Notes under the pieces: model-generated
Told to the model about the DNA's origin: nothing
What the model saw: only the letters and a program-made list of their open reading frames with translations
The model's database searches: none
Position numbers and translations under genes: made by a program
Shown here: positions 1-12,225 of the stretch, piece by piece
Numbering within the stretch: position 1 is the first letter of the stretch
How the letters are laid out: each line of letters begins with the position of its first letter
NCBI GenBank assembly: GCA_910591455.2
Contig: OU342820.1
Coordinates: 2,952,441 to 3,016,440 of the forward strand
Source of the DNA: Pholis gunnellus
Lineage: Eukaryota > Chordata > Actinopteri > Perciformes > Pholidae
Direction: 5' to 3'
Length of the DNA: 64,000 bases

Positions 1-606
1 TGAGCCAAAGGCTGTGTGAGTCAAAGGCTGTGTGAGTCAAAGGCTGTGTGTGAGCCACAGGCTGTGTGAGTCAAAGGCTGTGTGAGTCAAAGGCTGTGTG
101 AGTCAAAGGCTGTGTGTGAGCCAAAGGCTGTGTGAGTCAAAGGCTGTGTGTGAGCCAAAGGCTGTGTGAGTCAAAGGCTGTGGGAGTCAAAGGCTGTGTG
201 AGTCAAAGGCTGTGTGTGAGCCAAAGGCTGTGTGAGTCAAAGGCTGTGTGTGAGCCAAAGGCTGTGTGAGTCAAAGGCTGTGTGAGTCAAAGGCTGTGTG
301 TGAGCCAAAGGCTGTGTGTGAGCCACAGGCTGTGTGTGAGCCAAAGGCTGTGTGTGAGCCACAGGCTGTGTGTGAGCCACAGGCTGTGTGTGAGCCAAAG
401 GCTGTGTGTGAGTCAAAGGCTGTGTGAGTCAAAGGCTGTGTGAGTCAAAGGCTGTGTGTGAGCCAAAGGCTGTGTGTGAGCCACAGGCTGTGTGTGAGCC
501 AAAGGCTGTGTGTGAGCCACAGGCTGTGTGTGAGCCACAGGCTGTGTGTGAGCCAAAGGCTGTGTGTGAGTCAAAGGCTGTGTGTGAGTCAAAGGCTGTG
601 TGAGTG
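1..606. repeat. 18/20-bp minisatellite array
   Basis: This tandem array alternates an 18-bp unit (core gtgagtcaaaggctgt) with a 20-bp unit carrying one extra gt and a C-for-T change (core gtgagccaaaggctgt). It continues off the left edge. The minus strand is open over parts of it and reads as a monotonous His-Thr-Ala-Phe-type repeat, which is an artefact. It sits in the 3' half of mettl22, between the last visible exon and exons outside the window. Confidence 0.95.
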
Positions 607-775
607 AGCATAAACGTGCATTAGTTCAGATCCTGATGGGCAGGTGGCACCTTGCATGGCGGCCTCTGCCATCAGTGTATGAATGGGTGTGAATGGGTGA
701 ACGTTCACATGCAGTGTACAGGGCTTTGAGTGGTCAGAAGACAAGAAAGACGATTTATAAAGTCCATTTATTGAA
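607..775 (+). mobile_element. 3' half of a tRNA-derived SINE
   Basis: The sequence carries the tail typical of a common teleost tRNA-derived SINE: tcctgatgggcaggtgg, ctctgccatcagtgtatgaa, gggctttgagtggtc, then a run resembling the ctatataaagtcc end. No tRNA-like head is present; its place is taken by the minisatellite on the left. The family is recognised from memory and by comparison with the head-containing copy at 6.6 kb. Confidence 0.7.
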
Positions 776-940
776 TTTCCTGATGCCTGTCAGGGGTATA
801 GAACAATTGAAAGACCACTTCACACTCAATAAATCAAAGAGTGCTACTTAACTGTTTGGCATGGTTCTTTAGAATGAAGTATTGTGTACTGGAGAAGAGT
901 TGTGCTGCATATCTTTACTTTGATCAGCTCAATAACCTAC

Positions 941-3900
941 CATCAGCAGCAATGATGATCTTGGTGTTGTCATACAAATCTGCAACTTCCTCCTCTGTCC
1001 AACTAAATTCCACATCAGCATCTACAAAGATTAGACAAATGGAAAGAAGACGTTTTCGGTGGTCAGATGGTGTTTGTTTTTGTATAAATAAGGTGTAAAA
1101 GTCGGTAGGCTATACTGACCAGATACATATTTACTCAACATTGCATATCTTCTGCTGCTATGTGTATATACAGCAAGTATGGAATCAGCATTAAAGACTC
1201 AGGACTGAAATATTATGGGTTTGAACTTTATGAATAAATACATGAATATCAAAGGAAAATGAAAAGTATTAGTAAACAAAAGTGGTAGTTTACATTTAGG
1301 ATAAGAATAGTCCGGCTCTATATATTTGTTTAAGGCTCTTAGGAAGGATAGGGTTGGTGTTATTCCATGGTTTCTCATTGCCAGTAAATCTTATTGTCAT
1401 GATCATTTGTAGAAAGTTGGAGTAATTGTGTCAACATCCGAAAAACATAAGCGATAGATACAAAAAAATCAAAAGAATTGTGATTGGAATCAGGGAAAAC
1501 GTTTGTATTGCTAATGGTCAGGGTCCATAAAAGAGCACGACTTCATTTATTAAATACCTCCTGAACTATGAATGAATGTACAAGAATTAACAGAATGATA
1601 TGCCTTACTACAAGAACAATAGGTTAATGTAATGTTATCATTAATATATTGGTTTTATTTACATATATTTAATATCTATCTATATTATATCTATATTTAG
1701 AATATGGGGACCTGAACTGACAGTTAAACTTATCTATACTCATCTTTATTGTTTTACTTTCACTTCCCTGTTAGAAAGGCTGTGACAGTAAGATAAATAC
1801 AGAAGGTGAAAATATTCTAAATATAGTGTTCACTTAAACTGATATTGCTGGTACTCCCGTCTACTGTCGTAATTCACCGACTATGGTTAGAAAAAACACC
1901 CTAACTGTCCCTTTAAGTCTGCAGGGACAGGCTAACAGATGTAGACATGATAAACAGGACTTCATCAGCTCTGTGGCCCTTCAAGTAAAATGGTGATCTG
2001 GTCCTTCTTTAACACTGATAAATAACATAATGATGTAACATGAAGTTACATGTTTTAAGCAGTAAAAGAGTAGGTAGCAAAACTATATGAAGCCCACTTA
2101 AACTCTTGAACATCACTAGGTTGCTATAGCTGTGTGTTCAGTGAGCGGTATTCCAATCTACCCCTAGCTTAGCATAAGCTTCAGCCATGTTTGTCTATCT
2201 CCAGTAGCATGATGTACGGCTGAATGGAGTGATCGGCATTTTTCAATGCACACAAACTGCTTGATCGATTATCAATCAATATTTGCTTTATCGTCAAAAA
2301 AAGTATTTTTTATTATATTTAAGGAGGAACAATGCACATAAACACAGACACATAAGCACAGACACATAAGCACAGACACATAAGCACAGACACATAAACA
2401 CAGACACATAAGCACAGACACATAAACACAGACACATAAACACAGACACATAAACACAGACACATAAGCACAGACACATAAGCACAGACACATAAACACA
2501 GACACATAAGCACAGACACACAAGCACAGACACATAAGCACAGACACATAAACACAGACACATAAGCACAGACACATAAGCACAGACACATAAACACAGA
2601 CACATAAACACAGACATATAAGCACAGACACATAAGCACAGACACATAAACACAGACACATAAGCACAGACACATAAGCACAGACACATAAGCACAGACA
2701 CATAAGCACAGACACATAAACACAGACACATAAGCACAGACACATAAACACAGACACATAAACACAGACACATAAACACAGACATATAAGCACAGACACA
2801 TAAACACAGACACATAAACACAGACACATAAGCACAGACACATAAGCACAGACACATAAGCACAGACACATAAACACAGACACATAAGCACAGACACATA
2901 AACACAGACACATAAACACAGACACATAAGCACAGACACATAAGCACAGACACATAAGCACAGACACATAAGCACAGACACATAAGCACAGACACATAAA
3001 CACAGACACATAAACACAGACACATAAGCACAGACACATAAACACAGACACATAAACACAGACACACTACGACACCTATTACTACGACTACTGATACTAC
3101 TGCTTCTACTACTACTTCTTCTAATTACTAATACTTCTACTGCTAATAATACTTCTACTACAACTTCTGCTTCTACTACTACAAATATCACTACTGATGA
3201 CATTTTTTAAGCCACAGAAACCGTTCAAATATCAAAATGTTCAGCTTTCAGGAGAGCGGTGATATGACTTTTTATATTTGTAATCTTTAAACTTTTTTTT
3301 GAATTATTAAGCTTTTTGCAACTATTTCTGGAATTGGATATCTATTTTTCAGCAATGTTTTTGCAATTCATTTCAGCTTTCAGCATTCCAACGCATTTTC
3401 AGCAGGAAATGCATTTTCTAGTTTAACTTTGTCTTCTGCTGGTCCAGTGACCTTTGGTCGTAGAGCGATATACTGTTGGAATCTGTGTTTTTGCTGTGTG
3501 AACATTTAGTTGCTTGGTTTTTGTCTGATTTAGCAGGCTAACAATTAGGTTAGCTAACGTTAGCTCGCTACATTATATTCCAACCTGAGACAAAATGTGA
3601 ACTGCACAGACGAGTGCTTTCGGTCGGTGTCCACTCTGTCCTTTAAATTGCTGCAAATCATTTCTGTTTGCTGCTTTAGGTAACAGACAGACAGTAATAG
3701 TCTGTAGAATAAAGTATGGCATGTTCAGGTTTGAGAGTGGGCTTGAATCTGGAACACAATATGGTGGCAGCCAACAGCAAACCAACGTTTGACGCAGATG
3801 AGAGGTCAGCAGCAAGGCTTCTATACAATAAGAAATCCAGGCATCCTCCTACACATAGCAGCTGGGTGGATGGGTGATGAGGTCATGCGCTTCATTAAAT

Positions 3901-6900
3901 AAATTCAACAAACTGTCACAACCATCCCTGAACTGCTATAACAAATAAATCTCTTGTACTTTTTGGGAATGTCATGGTGTTTATAAATGCTGATTGTGTT
4001 TTTGTGTGGCTAACACACAGTAATCCAGATTCACAAGAGACTGCAGCACTGAGCCATCTTATTGGTGAATGCTTGATTAATGATGTGATTCTAGGTCAGA
4101 AGATTGGTTTGAGAAAGAAGAGTGCGTGTTACCTGTGCAAAGGTCATACTGGAGCCAATCCAACTGTCTCACTCTCACTTCACCACCTGATGAATAATAC
4201 ATGAGTGTATAAACACATAAATAATCACTCAATTCATTATTATGCAGGTAAATGCATATTTCACTACTGTGAATGAAATAAATAGCAAATGGAATAAATC
4301 CACGTGGTAGCCCTTTCTCTGTCTCCGTGTGTATTATAAACATAACACTGTACAATTATAGTTGTAAACATCCATAATGTTGATAATGCTTCATAACAAT
4401 ATTCACATCAAACTATATGAAAAAAAGAGAAGAAGAAGAAGAATTGCTAGTCACTCACTGGCATCTTGTTTTGCAAGGATCATAGTGTATTATAACTCCC
4501 ATAGCTGCAATACATTATAATATTTTATAATGAAATATAATCATGTTATCATTATGTGATTAAATGCATTACAATGTATTTAATTATGATGCGTTGTAAT
4601 GCATTATAAAAGCATTATGAGTGCTTATAACTAGCTTTACTATAAAGAGTGTTGCTCTTCTTTCAGTTACACATTTGGAAGCTGCCCAGCCAAACAGTGA
4701 GTAGTAACAGTGAGCAGGCTGCAATAGCACTTTATTAAAAGCTGATAAAGCTCCAATTAATTATGTTTGAGGGGCACTCGCTCCTTCTTCTCTTCTAGTG
4801 GATTTATCAACTTCATCATTTATAAGATAGATAATTCTGACAGTGCACAAGTATACAGACAAACAAGAAGTGCCTAAAATTACTCTATATGTTTAGTTTT
4901 TAAATATTCATACAATTCGTTGGCTTAGGGAAGAACAGGATGTAGTTCTATATGTTAGATGTACAGCAACAGTGACCATGGTGTTAGCAGAAATTGGAAA
5001 CAACTAAAAAGGACATGATGGAAAAAGAAAGAGTCATTTGACAACGTTCTCTCACCTGCAGGCTCGATCATGTGTTGATTTAATGTCACATTTTTCTTGC
5101 ACATGCTGAGAAGGTCTTCTCCCACATCTGTGAAACAAAATCAGGTATTTCAGCAATGAAACACAAACGGTAAGATGTCTACATGAGCTGATGCTCTGTC
5201 ATTCCAAACGCCACGTCAGGTTCACTAGATGTACAGGGGCTGCTTCAGCTCCTCGTCGCTCCACTGTCCAGAGATGTTGTCTTTTTGTTTTTTACTTCCC
5301 CTTTCTTATGTCGGTATAATGTGTAGCATTGATCATTTATGATGGAATAAGTCGGAGAAAGGCTGATATGATGCAGAGCAACTCATTCTCACTCCCAACT
5401 CGTCTAATATCGCTGCTTGGTCAGAGCCCCTCGAAACTGGAGATCGACATGCTAGGCACCGCTCTAGCGCTAGTTTTCGACTTATTGCGACCGAGCGTTA
5501 ATATAATGCTCGTTACATGCATAGTGCCCATCGCAGCCTGATGCGCCGCATGCAGTCGCTAAAGGATGCGTCCATCTCTGATGCTGGGGAGCACTGACCA
5601 AGTGGCGGTACTCAGACTCACAGGGGAAACCTGACTTGATTTTAAATGTGAATATGAAAAATATGGAATTTCTTCTATTAATACCCAAAAAAATGATCAG
5701 GCTACAGCATGTATTCATTCAAGGACATGAATACAGTCATTGGCTTCAAGTCAATATCTGAATTAAAAGCTGAGGGCTCTGTGAATGAACTGAAAAAGGA
5801 AGGTCATTCTGGACTTCTGTACATAGAACCTGATGACATCTGAGCCAGCTTCATAAGACCATCACTGCTCAAGCTGAGTCAGCTGTATCCACAGAGGTGT
5901 ACATGTTATATTCAAAGCTTGATGCCATTATACCTGTGCAGTACAGTGTTTTGGCTACAGTTGCCATGACGATGCTGGTTAAGCCTGTTCCCGCTCCCAG
6001 CTCTAGGACTGTCGCTCCTCTGAACATGTGCGGTTTAGAGAGGATGAAGTCAGCCAAGAGGAACGCCCCGAGCCACACCTGATGGGAGCAAAAAGACACG
6101 TATATAACCACCACTTACACAATCAGCATCAAGTGTTTCACCAGGATCTAGATCCACACACACACACCATGATGGATGTAGTGCTCCATGCTACGTTAGG
6201 GGACTAGTGGCTCTACCTTCTGAGCTACAGCAGGTGCTATTGTTGCGATAGTAGGTAAATAACTGTTCCTGTTCCCTATAATGGACATGTTGTGGCTGTT
6301 GTGATTCACGATCTTATTGCAATAAAAGTGTATATAAAACAGCAACACATTCAGTTGGCAGGACAGCTTGAATCATTGTAGAAGGTTACTCATGGTCTTC
6401 CTCCGCATCCAGTACACATAAAGCTAACAGGATCCTCCCCAAACCTCCTCAGAGCAGAGCGGCAGCAGAGCACTGATAGCTTAAGCATCACCATGATTAA
6501 GAGTGTGTGCGCTATAAACAGGAACTGTGTCATGTGCACGTGGTGGTTGGTTTGAGTAGCGCAGTCTGAACTGGCTCTGTTCATTTAGTTTGACACGATT
6601 GACTGCGTTACAAGGTTACTTTGTGCGACTGTGGCTCGGCGGGTCGTCCTTCAATCAGAGGATCGGCGGTTCGATTCCCCGCTAGTCGCATGTCGATGTG
6701 TCCTTGGGCAAGACGCTTAACCCCAAGTTGCTCCCGTAGCTGTGCCTGTGGTGTGTGAATGTGTATGAATGTGAGATAGAGTCCTGATGGGCAAGTGGTA
6801 CCTTCATCAGTGCCTCATTTGAATGAAAGTCAGAGCTCATTTTAAAGTCTTCACCACACCCTATGTTACATGTTGCCTGAAAGGAGCAGTGTGTACGTTT

Positions 6901-9900
6901 GGCACCATCTAGTGGTGAGATTGCAACCAACTAAAACATCTCCCATGTGCCAAAGAGAAGTAAGGCAAATGTCCCTGTCTGGAGTCAGTGTTAGATTTGT
7001 CCGTTCCAGGCTACTGTAGAAACAGATGATACACTAGAAAACATACTTAATATCATATTACATTTCTGTTACCAGATACCTCTAAATGCTACGCAGTGTT
7101 CCTTTAACCCAAACCCAAATCCTCAGTAAATAAACCTCGTGATGTTTTGTATTTAGGACATCACATAAGCATCGAAATGTGGCCTTTGAAAAAGTTTCAG
7201 GGACATATGATGGCATTTTTCAAGAATATGCATCATAGCTCCATATTTGACAACGGGTTAAACAGTCGCCTCTCAGAGCCACCTGCTGTTCGGGGACTCG
7301 GTGATGGGAGGAGCAACAGACAACAGAGTTCACTCAGTTTTACTGACCTGTTTGCCAACGTCCTCCAGGGTCGTGGCCATAGTGTGCTCTGTAAATGGAT
7401 TGGATTCATACATTAAACACTCCTTAGTTATCATATCGTGCACGATATTTACCCTTCCTTTAATATGATCACATTCCCAGTGTTTTAAATGAAAAGGGTT
7501 AATCACAGGCAGAACTGGCAACCCCACTTCACATCCCAAAACCAACCAAGTTCAGCGAAGACGTGTATTAATCATTTACTAATGAATGTAACGGTAGGCC
7601 TACGCCGACACGGTGTGGGCAGGCTGTTGTGTGTCCTGTAAACTAAACTTCTGTGTAATGTGGCAGAAGCCAAACAAATAGTGTTTGCTGCTTTAGCCTG
7701 CTAGTATGAGGGACACCAATCAGTTCCTCCAAGCATGACGTTTCCTGTCATTACTGGTGTATTGGGGGAGAAGGATCAAACCATTCAGTAGACATGACAC
7801 TGCCGTAGTGACTTTCTGTGTTTAAGCTGTGGAACCGACCTGGAGATGTACTTATGGAGCAGGCTTCTGTTTGCCCTAATCTGATTGGTTATCGGCTCAT
7901 GAGCATCACGTTCATCCAAAGAATATGAAACTCTCCCGCGCAGGCGACTGTTTGCTTCCCATTGATGAATGGGAGCCTCGTGGTTCGCTTTGGTGTGTGT
8001 GTGCTGTAACATGGACATGAGTCCAACAAGGAATGTCAACCAATATTCTAAAAAAAAATGTTCAAATAGGAACATCTGGATGTCTGCCTCACGCCCACTG
8101 AATGCCCCGCATCATGGGAGTCATGCGTCACTTTGATTAATTCAAAATGAAATGTAACGTCAGGTCAAACTGATCGAGGAATAATTCAACAACAACCATG
8201 ATGACGGCAGAAGAGAACTCGGCCACAGAGAGAGAGAGACACCGTGTTCTAACAGCAAGTGTAAAGTTACATCATGTCCCTGGTACCCTGCATCCAGGCA
8301 CCTCATCGCTCCAATCACCTGACCAAGGGTTGCGGTTGATGTATGTATATATATATGATATGTTAGAGTCAAACACAGATTTGCTTTTGCGTGACATTCA
8401 TGATAACCATGATGATGATCATCGTCTGAAATTATAAAAACATAAAGAAAATGGAGGTTCTTCTTACCAATCTTTATAATGTCTTTATCATTTGTATACT
8501 CGTCTTCTTCTTCTTCTTCTTCTTCTTCCAGTGCAGCGTTAGACTGTTTGAGGATGATGGGACAGACCAGATCTCGGCCGCTCTCCTCGTTGGGGTTCTT
8601 CCTCGGTCTGTGAAGTCGTAAGAAGACAGCGAAACCATGACAGTGCACTCACACTAACAGAACAGCCCCCCGTGTTTTAACTGTTGACTAAATGTACCGG
8701 TGCTGGACGTCAAGGTCTCCGTCCACATCCAGAAATGGTTCCACATTTCCTGCCCCGCCTTCCTCTCCATCTTTTCCTTGTGCTTCTTGAGTGTCTTTAT
8801 GCCCGTCTTCCCTCGGTTCATCGTTTTGCTCCGTCTCCTTTAAACCTTTCCCTGGCTCGCTGTTGTCATGCTTTTCACTGTCTGACAGGATCCTGAATTT
8901 AGAGAGGAAGACTGGACGGATGAACACGACAACGGTAGAAAGTGAGAGGACGAAATGAACACATGAAGTGGAACAGTGACATTGAACATTTGATATCTCC
9001 CAGGACAACACAAATGGATTTTTATCATTCTTGGTCTTTAATCAAATATATATACATATATACATATAACGTATATTTGAAGGGTGACCGGTGCATATGC
9101 CCCAAATACTGTAAACTGATAAGAAACCCTGCACACTGTCGAGCAGAAGCTGAAATGAAACAACTGGAGGTCTGTTAGTGAGTCATGACAGCAGTCATTA
9201 TCTTCCCATCTAAAGTCAGCAGCTTATTTACAGACGGGATGAAGTCAAATACTAAGAATGCAAGCCTGGCAGGCCCCCGTGGTCACGCTGCTGTGAGAGG
9301 GTCACCAGCCAGGCTGCCTGACTGCCTGAAAATTGTAACCCATACTAAAGAGACTACAATTCTGTAACTACAAGGTCTATTTTAAAAATGTTGATGGTTC
9401 AATAACACCTCACTCCATCTAACTGTCTACCTGTCTCACTCCCTCACCCAGTACATAACACTGTCTGTATGCCTCTCACTCACTCACTCAGTACATAACA
9501 CTGTCTGTATGCCTGTCTCACTCACTCAGTACAAATGACCGTCTGTTTGCCTGTCTCACTCACTCACTCCACCTAACTGTATGACTGTCTCTGTGTCTAT
9601 CCCTCTGTCTCACTCACTCCACCTAACTGTCTGACTGTCTCTGTGTCTATCCCTCTGTCTCACTCACTCCATAAAACTGTCTGTATGCCTGTCTCACTCA
9701 CTCACTCAGTACAAATGACTGTCCTTCTGCCTGTCTCACTCATCACATATGTGACAGTTATATTTCACTCACTCACTCAATACATATAACTGTCTGCCTG
9801 TGTCACTCACTCAGTACATAGATAAATGATAAGATTGAATTATGGACATGATATAGATGAAAGTTTAACTGGGAAACGTTAGTATGGAGATAGATTTTTC

Positions 9901-10177
9901 ATATTGTGACTTTAATGCCTGATGAAGGTTCATGACTGAATCGTCTTTGTAACAAACTCAGTGCTAACAGCGTGCTGTTAGCCTTTCCTTGACTGCCACA
10001 TGATTTGACTTATCCGTCTACAACATGTGCATTAGACAACACTGTGCAGCTACAAATGTAATCATACACACCTGGCTGTCCAACCGAGTTGAGGCGGGTC
10101 ATAAGGCGGCGTGCATTGGGCAGCAGCATGTGAACGTCTGACAGCACAGTGTCATGATGGAAAGTGATCTGGTCCAT
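941..10177 (-). CDS. mettl22: METTL22 protein methyltransferase, C-terminus off window
   Basis: Coding exons in transcript order (minus strand) are 10177-10072, 8911-8698, 8607-8468, 7388-7348, 6078-5934, 5127-5056, 4186-4133 and 1021-941. All have GT-AG borders and the phases join without a break, giving 284 residues of a protein that is about 400 long in human. The start at 10177 begins MDQITFHHDTVLSDVH, matching the family N-terminus. Residues 168-199 hold the class I SAM-binding core, VW.GA.LLAD then ELGAGTG (193-199). Conserved LDWL and DLYDNT segments follow. The family methylates KIN17, acts in nucleus and cytosol, and belongs to the METTL21-like lysine methyltransferases (established knowledge). 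Residues 134-141 are eight glutamates from a (TTC)n tract. The final exons, covering the rest of the catalytic domain, are not in the window. The gene call is secure by exon-by-exon similarity to the human protein as remembered. Confidence 0.94.
1100..2335. other. mettl22 intron sequence, nothing recognised
   Basis: This AT-rich intronic DNA lies between the exons at 941-1021 and 4133-4186. A stretch near 1890-1930 (ccctttaagtctgcaggg) resembles termini of short teleost elements, but no second boundary was found. No coding or RNA gene is seen. Confidence 0.5.
2336..3066. repeat. 14-bp minisatellite (ACATAARCACAGAC)n
   Basis: About 52 near-perfect copies of a 14-bp unit differ mainly at one position (acataaacacagac or acataagcacagac). 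Because 14 is not a multiple of 3 and the unit has no stop on the minus strand, all three minus frames stay open for more than 250 codons and read as Cys/Leu/Val-rich repeats. These are not proteins. The array lies in a mettl22 intron. Confidence 0.97.
3067..3185. repeat. Degenerate CTA/CTT trinucleotide repeat
   Basis: An impure ctactactacttct-type repeat directly follows the 14-bp minisatellite. It is intronic. Confidence 0.85.
4475..4650. mobile_element. AT-rich palindromic MITE-like element
   Basis: Repeated and mutually inverted words (cattataa, ttataatg, tgcattataa, gcttataact) occur through this stretch, as in the AT-rich foldback-type elements common in teleost introns. Clean terminal repeats and a target duplication were not resolved. 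It sits between mettl22 exons. Confidence 0.45.
5375..5645. other. GC-richer unidentified island in mettl22 intron
   Basis: This stretch is compositionally unlike its AT-rich surroundings. It is rich in CpG and short palindromes (ctctagcgctag, atgcgccgcatgc) and is open for 70 codons on the plus strand (5329-5541). It does not resemble any protein I know and is probably part of an interspersed repeat. No splice context links it to mettl22. Confidence 0.35.
6622..6835 (+). mobile_element. tRNA-derived SINE with tRNA-like head
   Basis: The head resembles a tRNA promoter, with an A-box-like tggctcggcgg and a B box ggttcgattcc. It is followed by the body words tcgatgtgtccttgggcaag, acgcttaaccccaagttgctc and tcctgatgggcaagtgg, as in the copies at 0.6, 10.5 and 55.0 kb. 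The tail is truncated. It lies in the mettl22 intron between exons at 6078 and 7348. Confidence 0.75.
6865..7110. mobile_element. Short non-autonomous repeat, family A copy 1
   Basis: The words aggagcagtgtgtacg, ggcaccatctagtggtgag, ggctactgtagaaac and a tail ending in cagtgttcctttaa match a short repeat abundant in teleosts, as remembered. The left gagcagtgtgtac and right ctacgcagtgttcc ends are weakly inverted. A related copy is at 48.49-48.78 kb. Confidence 0.5.
9400..9825. repeat. Degenerate minisatellite (ctcactcactcagtacataactgtctg)
   Basis: A loosely periodic array of blocks made from tctcactcactca, gtacataacactgtctg and tatgcctg, with much divergence between copies. It is in mettl22 intron 1, between coding exons at 10072 and 8911. 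Confidence 0.8.
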
Positions 10178-10409
10178 GGCTGATCATTCATGGTATAGAA
10201 GAGTAGAGCTCCTCCTGGAGAGACTGGACACACAGAGTACAAACACACAATCAACTCAACTCCTGCAGGCTCATTTATCAATGACAAGTACAACTGGTTG
10301 ATCCCAAGAGAGGCACAATAGTAATTATTCATGAAAATGATCAAATGTATACGTTAGTACTGAATGAGTATTATTGTGTTTATTGTTATATTTGTATTGT
10401 TGGTTGTAC

Positions 10410-10602
10410 TCTTCTACCACTCAAAGTGCTTTACAACACAGCAGTCACCCACTCACACGCTGGCGGCAGAGGCTGCCATATTATTGTATGTCATATGCCA
10501 TACAAGGTGATCCTTTAATCAGAGGATCGGCGGTTTGATCCCCGGCTCCGCTAGTCCATGTCGATGTGTCCTTGGGCAAGACACTTAACCCCAGAATGGA
10601 CA
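10410..10602. mobile_element. Rearranged SINE: inverted tail next to forward head
   Basis: Bases 10410-10480 are a SINE tail on the minus strand (ctcaaagtgctttacaac, ggcggcagaggctgcca). Bases 10500-10600 are a SINE head on the plus strand with B box ggtttgatccc and tgtccttgggcaagacac. The two halves face opposite ways, so this is a rearranged or double insertion. It lies upstream of the first coding exon of mettl22. Confidence 0.65.
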
Positions 10603-10774
10603 TGGTAGTTTTTTTTAAGTATCAAAATCAATGCAGCAAAATCCGATGTATTGTCTTTTTTGTTCTATGCATTCTTCTTCATTGTGTGTGCTTATGTTAT
10701 CTATATTTTGAGTCAATTCAGTCTTTAAAGTGAGTTTTGGGGACCATCATGTACTAAATGAACATCATGCTGTA

Positions 10775-10985
10775 TTGAAGAAGACTTGAAACTAGAGATT
10801 GAGACCATAAACTCATGTTTACAATGTTTACTGAGGTAATAAATCAAGAGAGAAGTAGAGTCATTTTCTCATAGACTTCTATACAACCAGAGGAGTCGCC
10901 CCCTGGTGGACACTAGAGTGAATGCAGGTGTAAGGCACTGAAGCTTGGCTTCACTTTTCAGAACCAGAGGTTGGAATTAAAGTTC
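10775..10985. mobile_element. Short non-autonomous repeat (MITE-like)
   Basis: The segments tttactgaggtaataaatcaag, ctcatagacttctatacaac, cagaggagtcgccccctgg and ggcttcacttttcag occur in the order found in a short repeat seen in many teleost genomes, recognised from memory. There is no open frame. Borders are approximate. Confidence 0.55.
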
Positions 10986-11879
10986 TACACTTTGGTTCCT
11001 TTCAGTTTCCCCCCCTGCCGGGCTTGGCGGACTCTCCAACAAACGTTGTGGCGTTTGAGTGTCTGGTCTCCAGCTGGCTGACATTAATGTGGTTCATGCA
11101 GGCAAGAGAGACATCTTCTTACACTCTCCGCATTTTGTCTTTTCAACACCTTGACTTCCTCCATCAAATCCATTATTATTTTCTGCTGCTTACAGACAGC
11201 AGCAATTTCTCCTGACAGAAGATTGAGAAATGTCTTCATCTCCTCGTCCTTGTTCATTGCATTTTTTTGGATTTTGTGCAATGTATGAGTAAAATACCAA
11301 GCAAAGCAGTTGTAGTTAAAGAAGCTGCCAGAGGAATATTTTTAAGTAGCATTTTGTGTTTTCCTTTAGCATGTGTACAAAACAAAGACTGGACTGACTA
11401 TTACTGGCATCACAGCATTATGCAAAAACAAGATCTATTGACGTTGGACAAGTTTGGTTGAGGAATAGTACAACTAAGCCCCCTAACAGGTAGAACAAAG
11501 CAAACCATGTTTATTCATAACTTTCATATTGGATCTGCTCCAAATATAGAAATAGCAAAATATAAACTTCTAAAAAAAGGGATAACGTCCCATCCTGCCT
11601 ATAAATCATGTGTGTAAGTGTATCATTTTCAAAGGTGGACAAGGGTATTGATACAATATTTGCTTTATTGTATACAATGACTCTCTGTGAACATCCAGTC
11701 CAAATGTACTGACATTCTGATCATTAGAGATACATGAAGACGCATGCTACATTCTCACTGTTGTCGGGGACGATCATCAACCCAAAAACAGTCAGATGTT
11801 TTTATAACTCGGGTAGTGGTCTCTAAAACACGAAAGCCTTCTGTGGAGATTTGTTCCTCTACTAAATGTTTCAAAGATT

Positions 11880-11880
11880 C

Positions 11881-11941
<61 letters not shown>
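11880..11941. repeat. (TG)n followed by a 29-nt G run
   Basis: A (TG)13 tract runs directly into a guanine homopolymer (11913-11941). The run length in an assembly may be unreliable because such tracts are hard to sequence. Confidence 0.95.
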
Positions 11942-11942
<1 letters not shown>

Positions 11943-12225
11943 TCACATTACACTGACTCTGACAGTGTGTGGTTTAAAATAGAGTTGGTGTCAACTCCTC
12001 TCTCAAGGATCCAGTGGCTGAGTTCTGTAGTTTTATTTAACTCTTGTGCTGAATAACACACATTCAAAAACGTTCAAAATACTTTCTCATTGGTGTACGA
12101 AGGTATCGACAGCGTCAGACAATGATAGCTATAACAGCGCTCAGCAAGAATAATGGCTGTAAAATCACTCTTCTCTATTAACTGCCCCCAACAAATAAGA
12201 AACAATGATTTATTATTGTTGAATA

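Noticed and set aside
1..606. CRISPR-like direct repeats
   Set aside because: Units are contiguous with no unique spacers, and the surrounding DNA is vertebrate with introns. It is a minisatellite.
2272..3203. Three overlapping minus-strand frames of about 260-290 codons resembling a repeated membrane protein
   Set aside because: Produced by the stop-free 14-bp minisatellite; all three frames are open at once.
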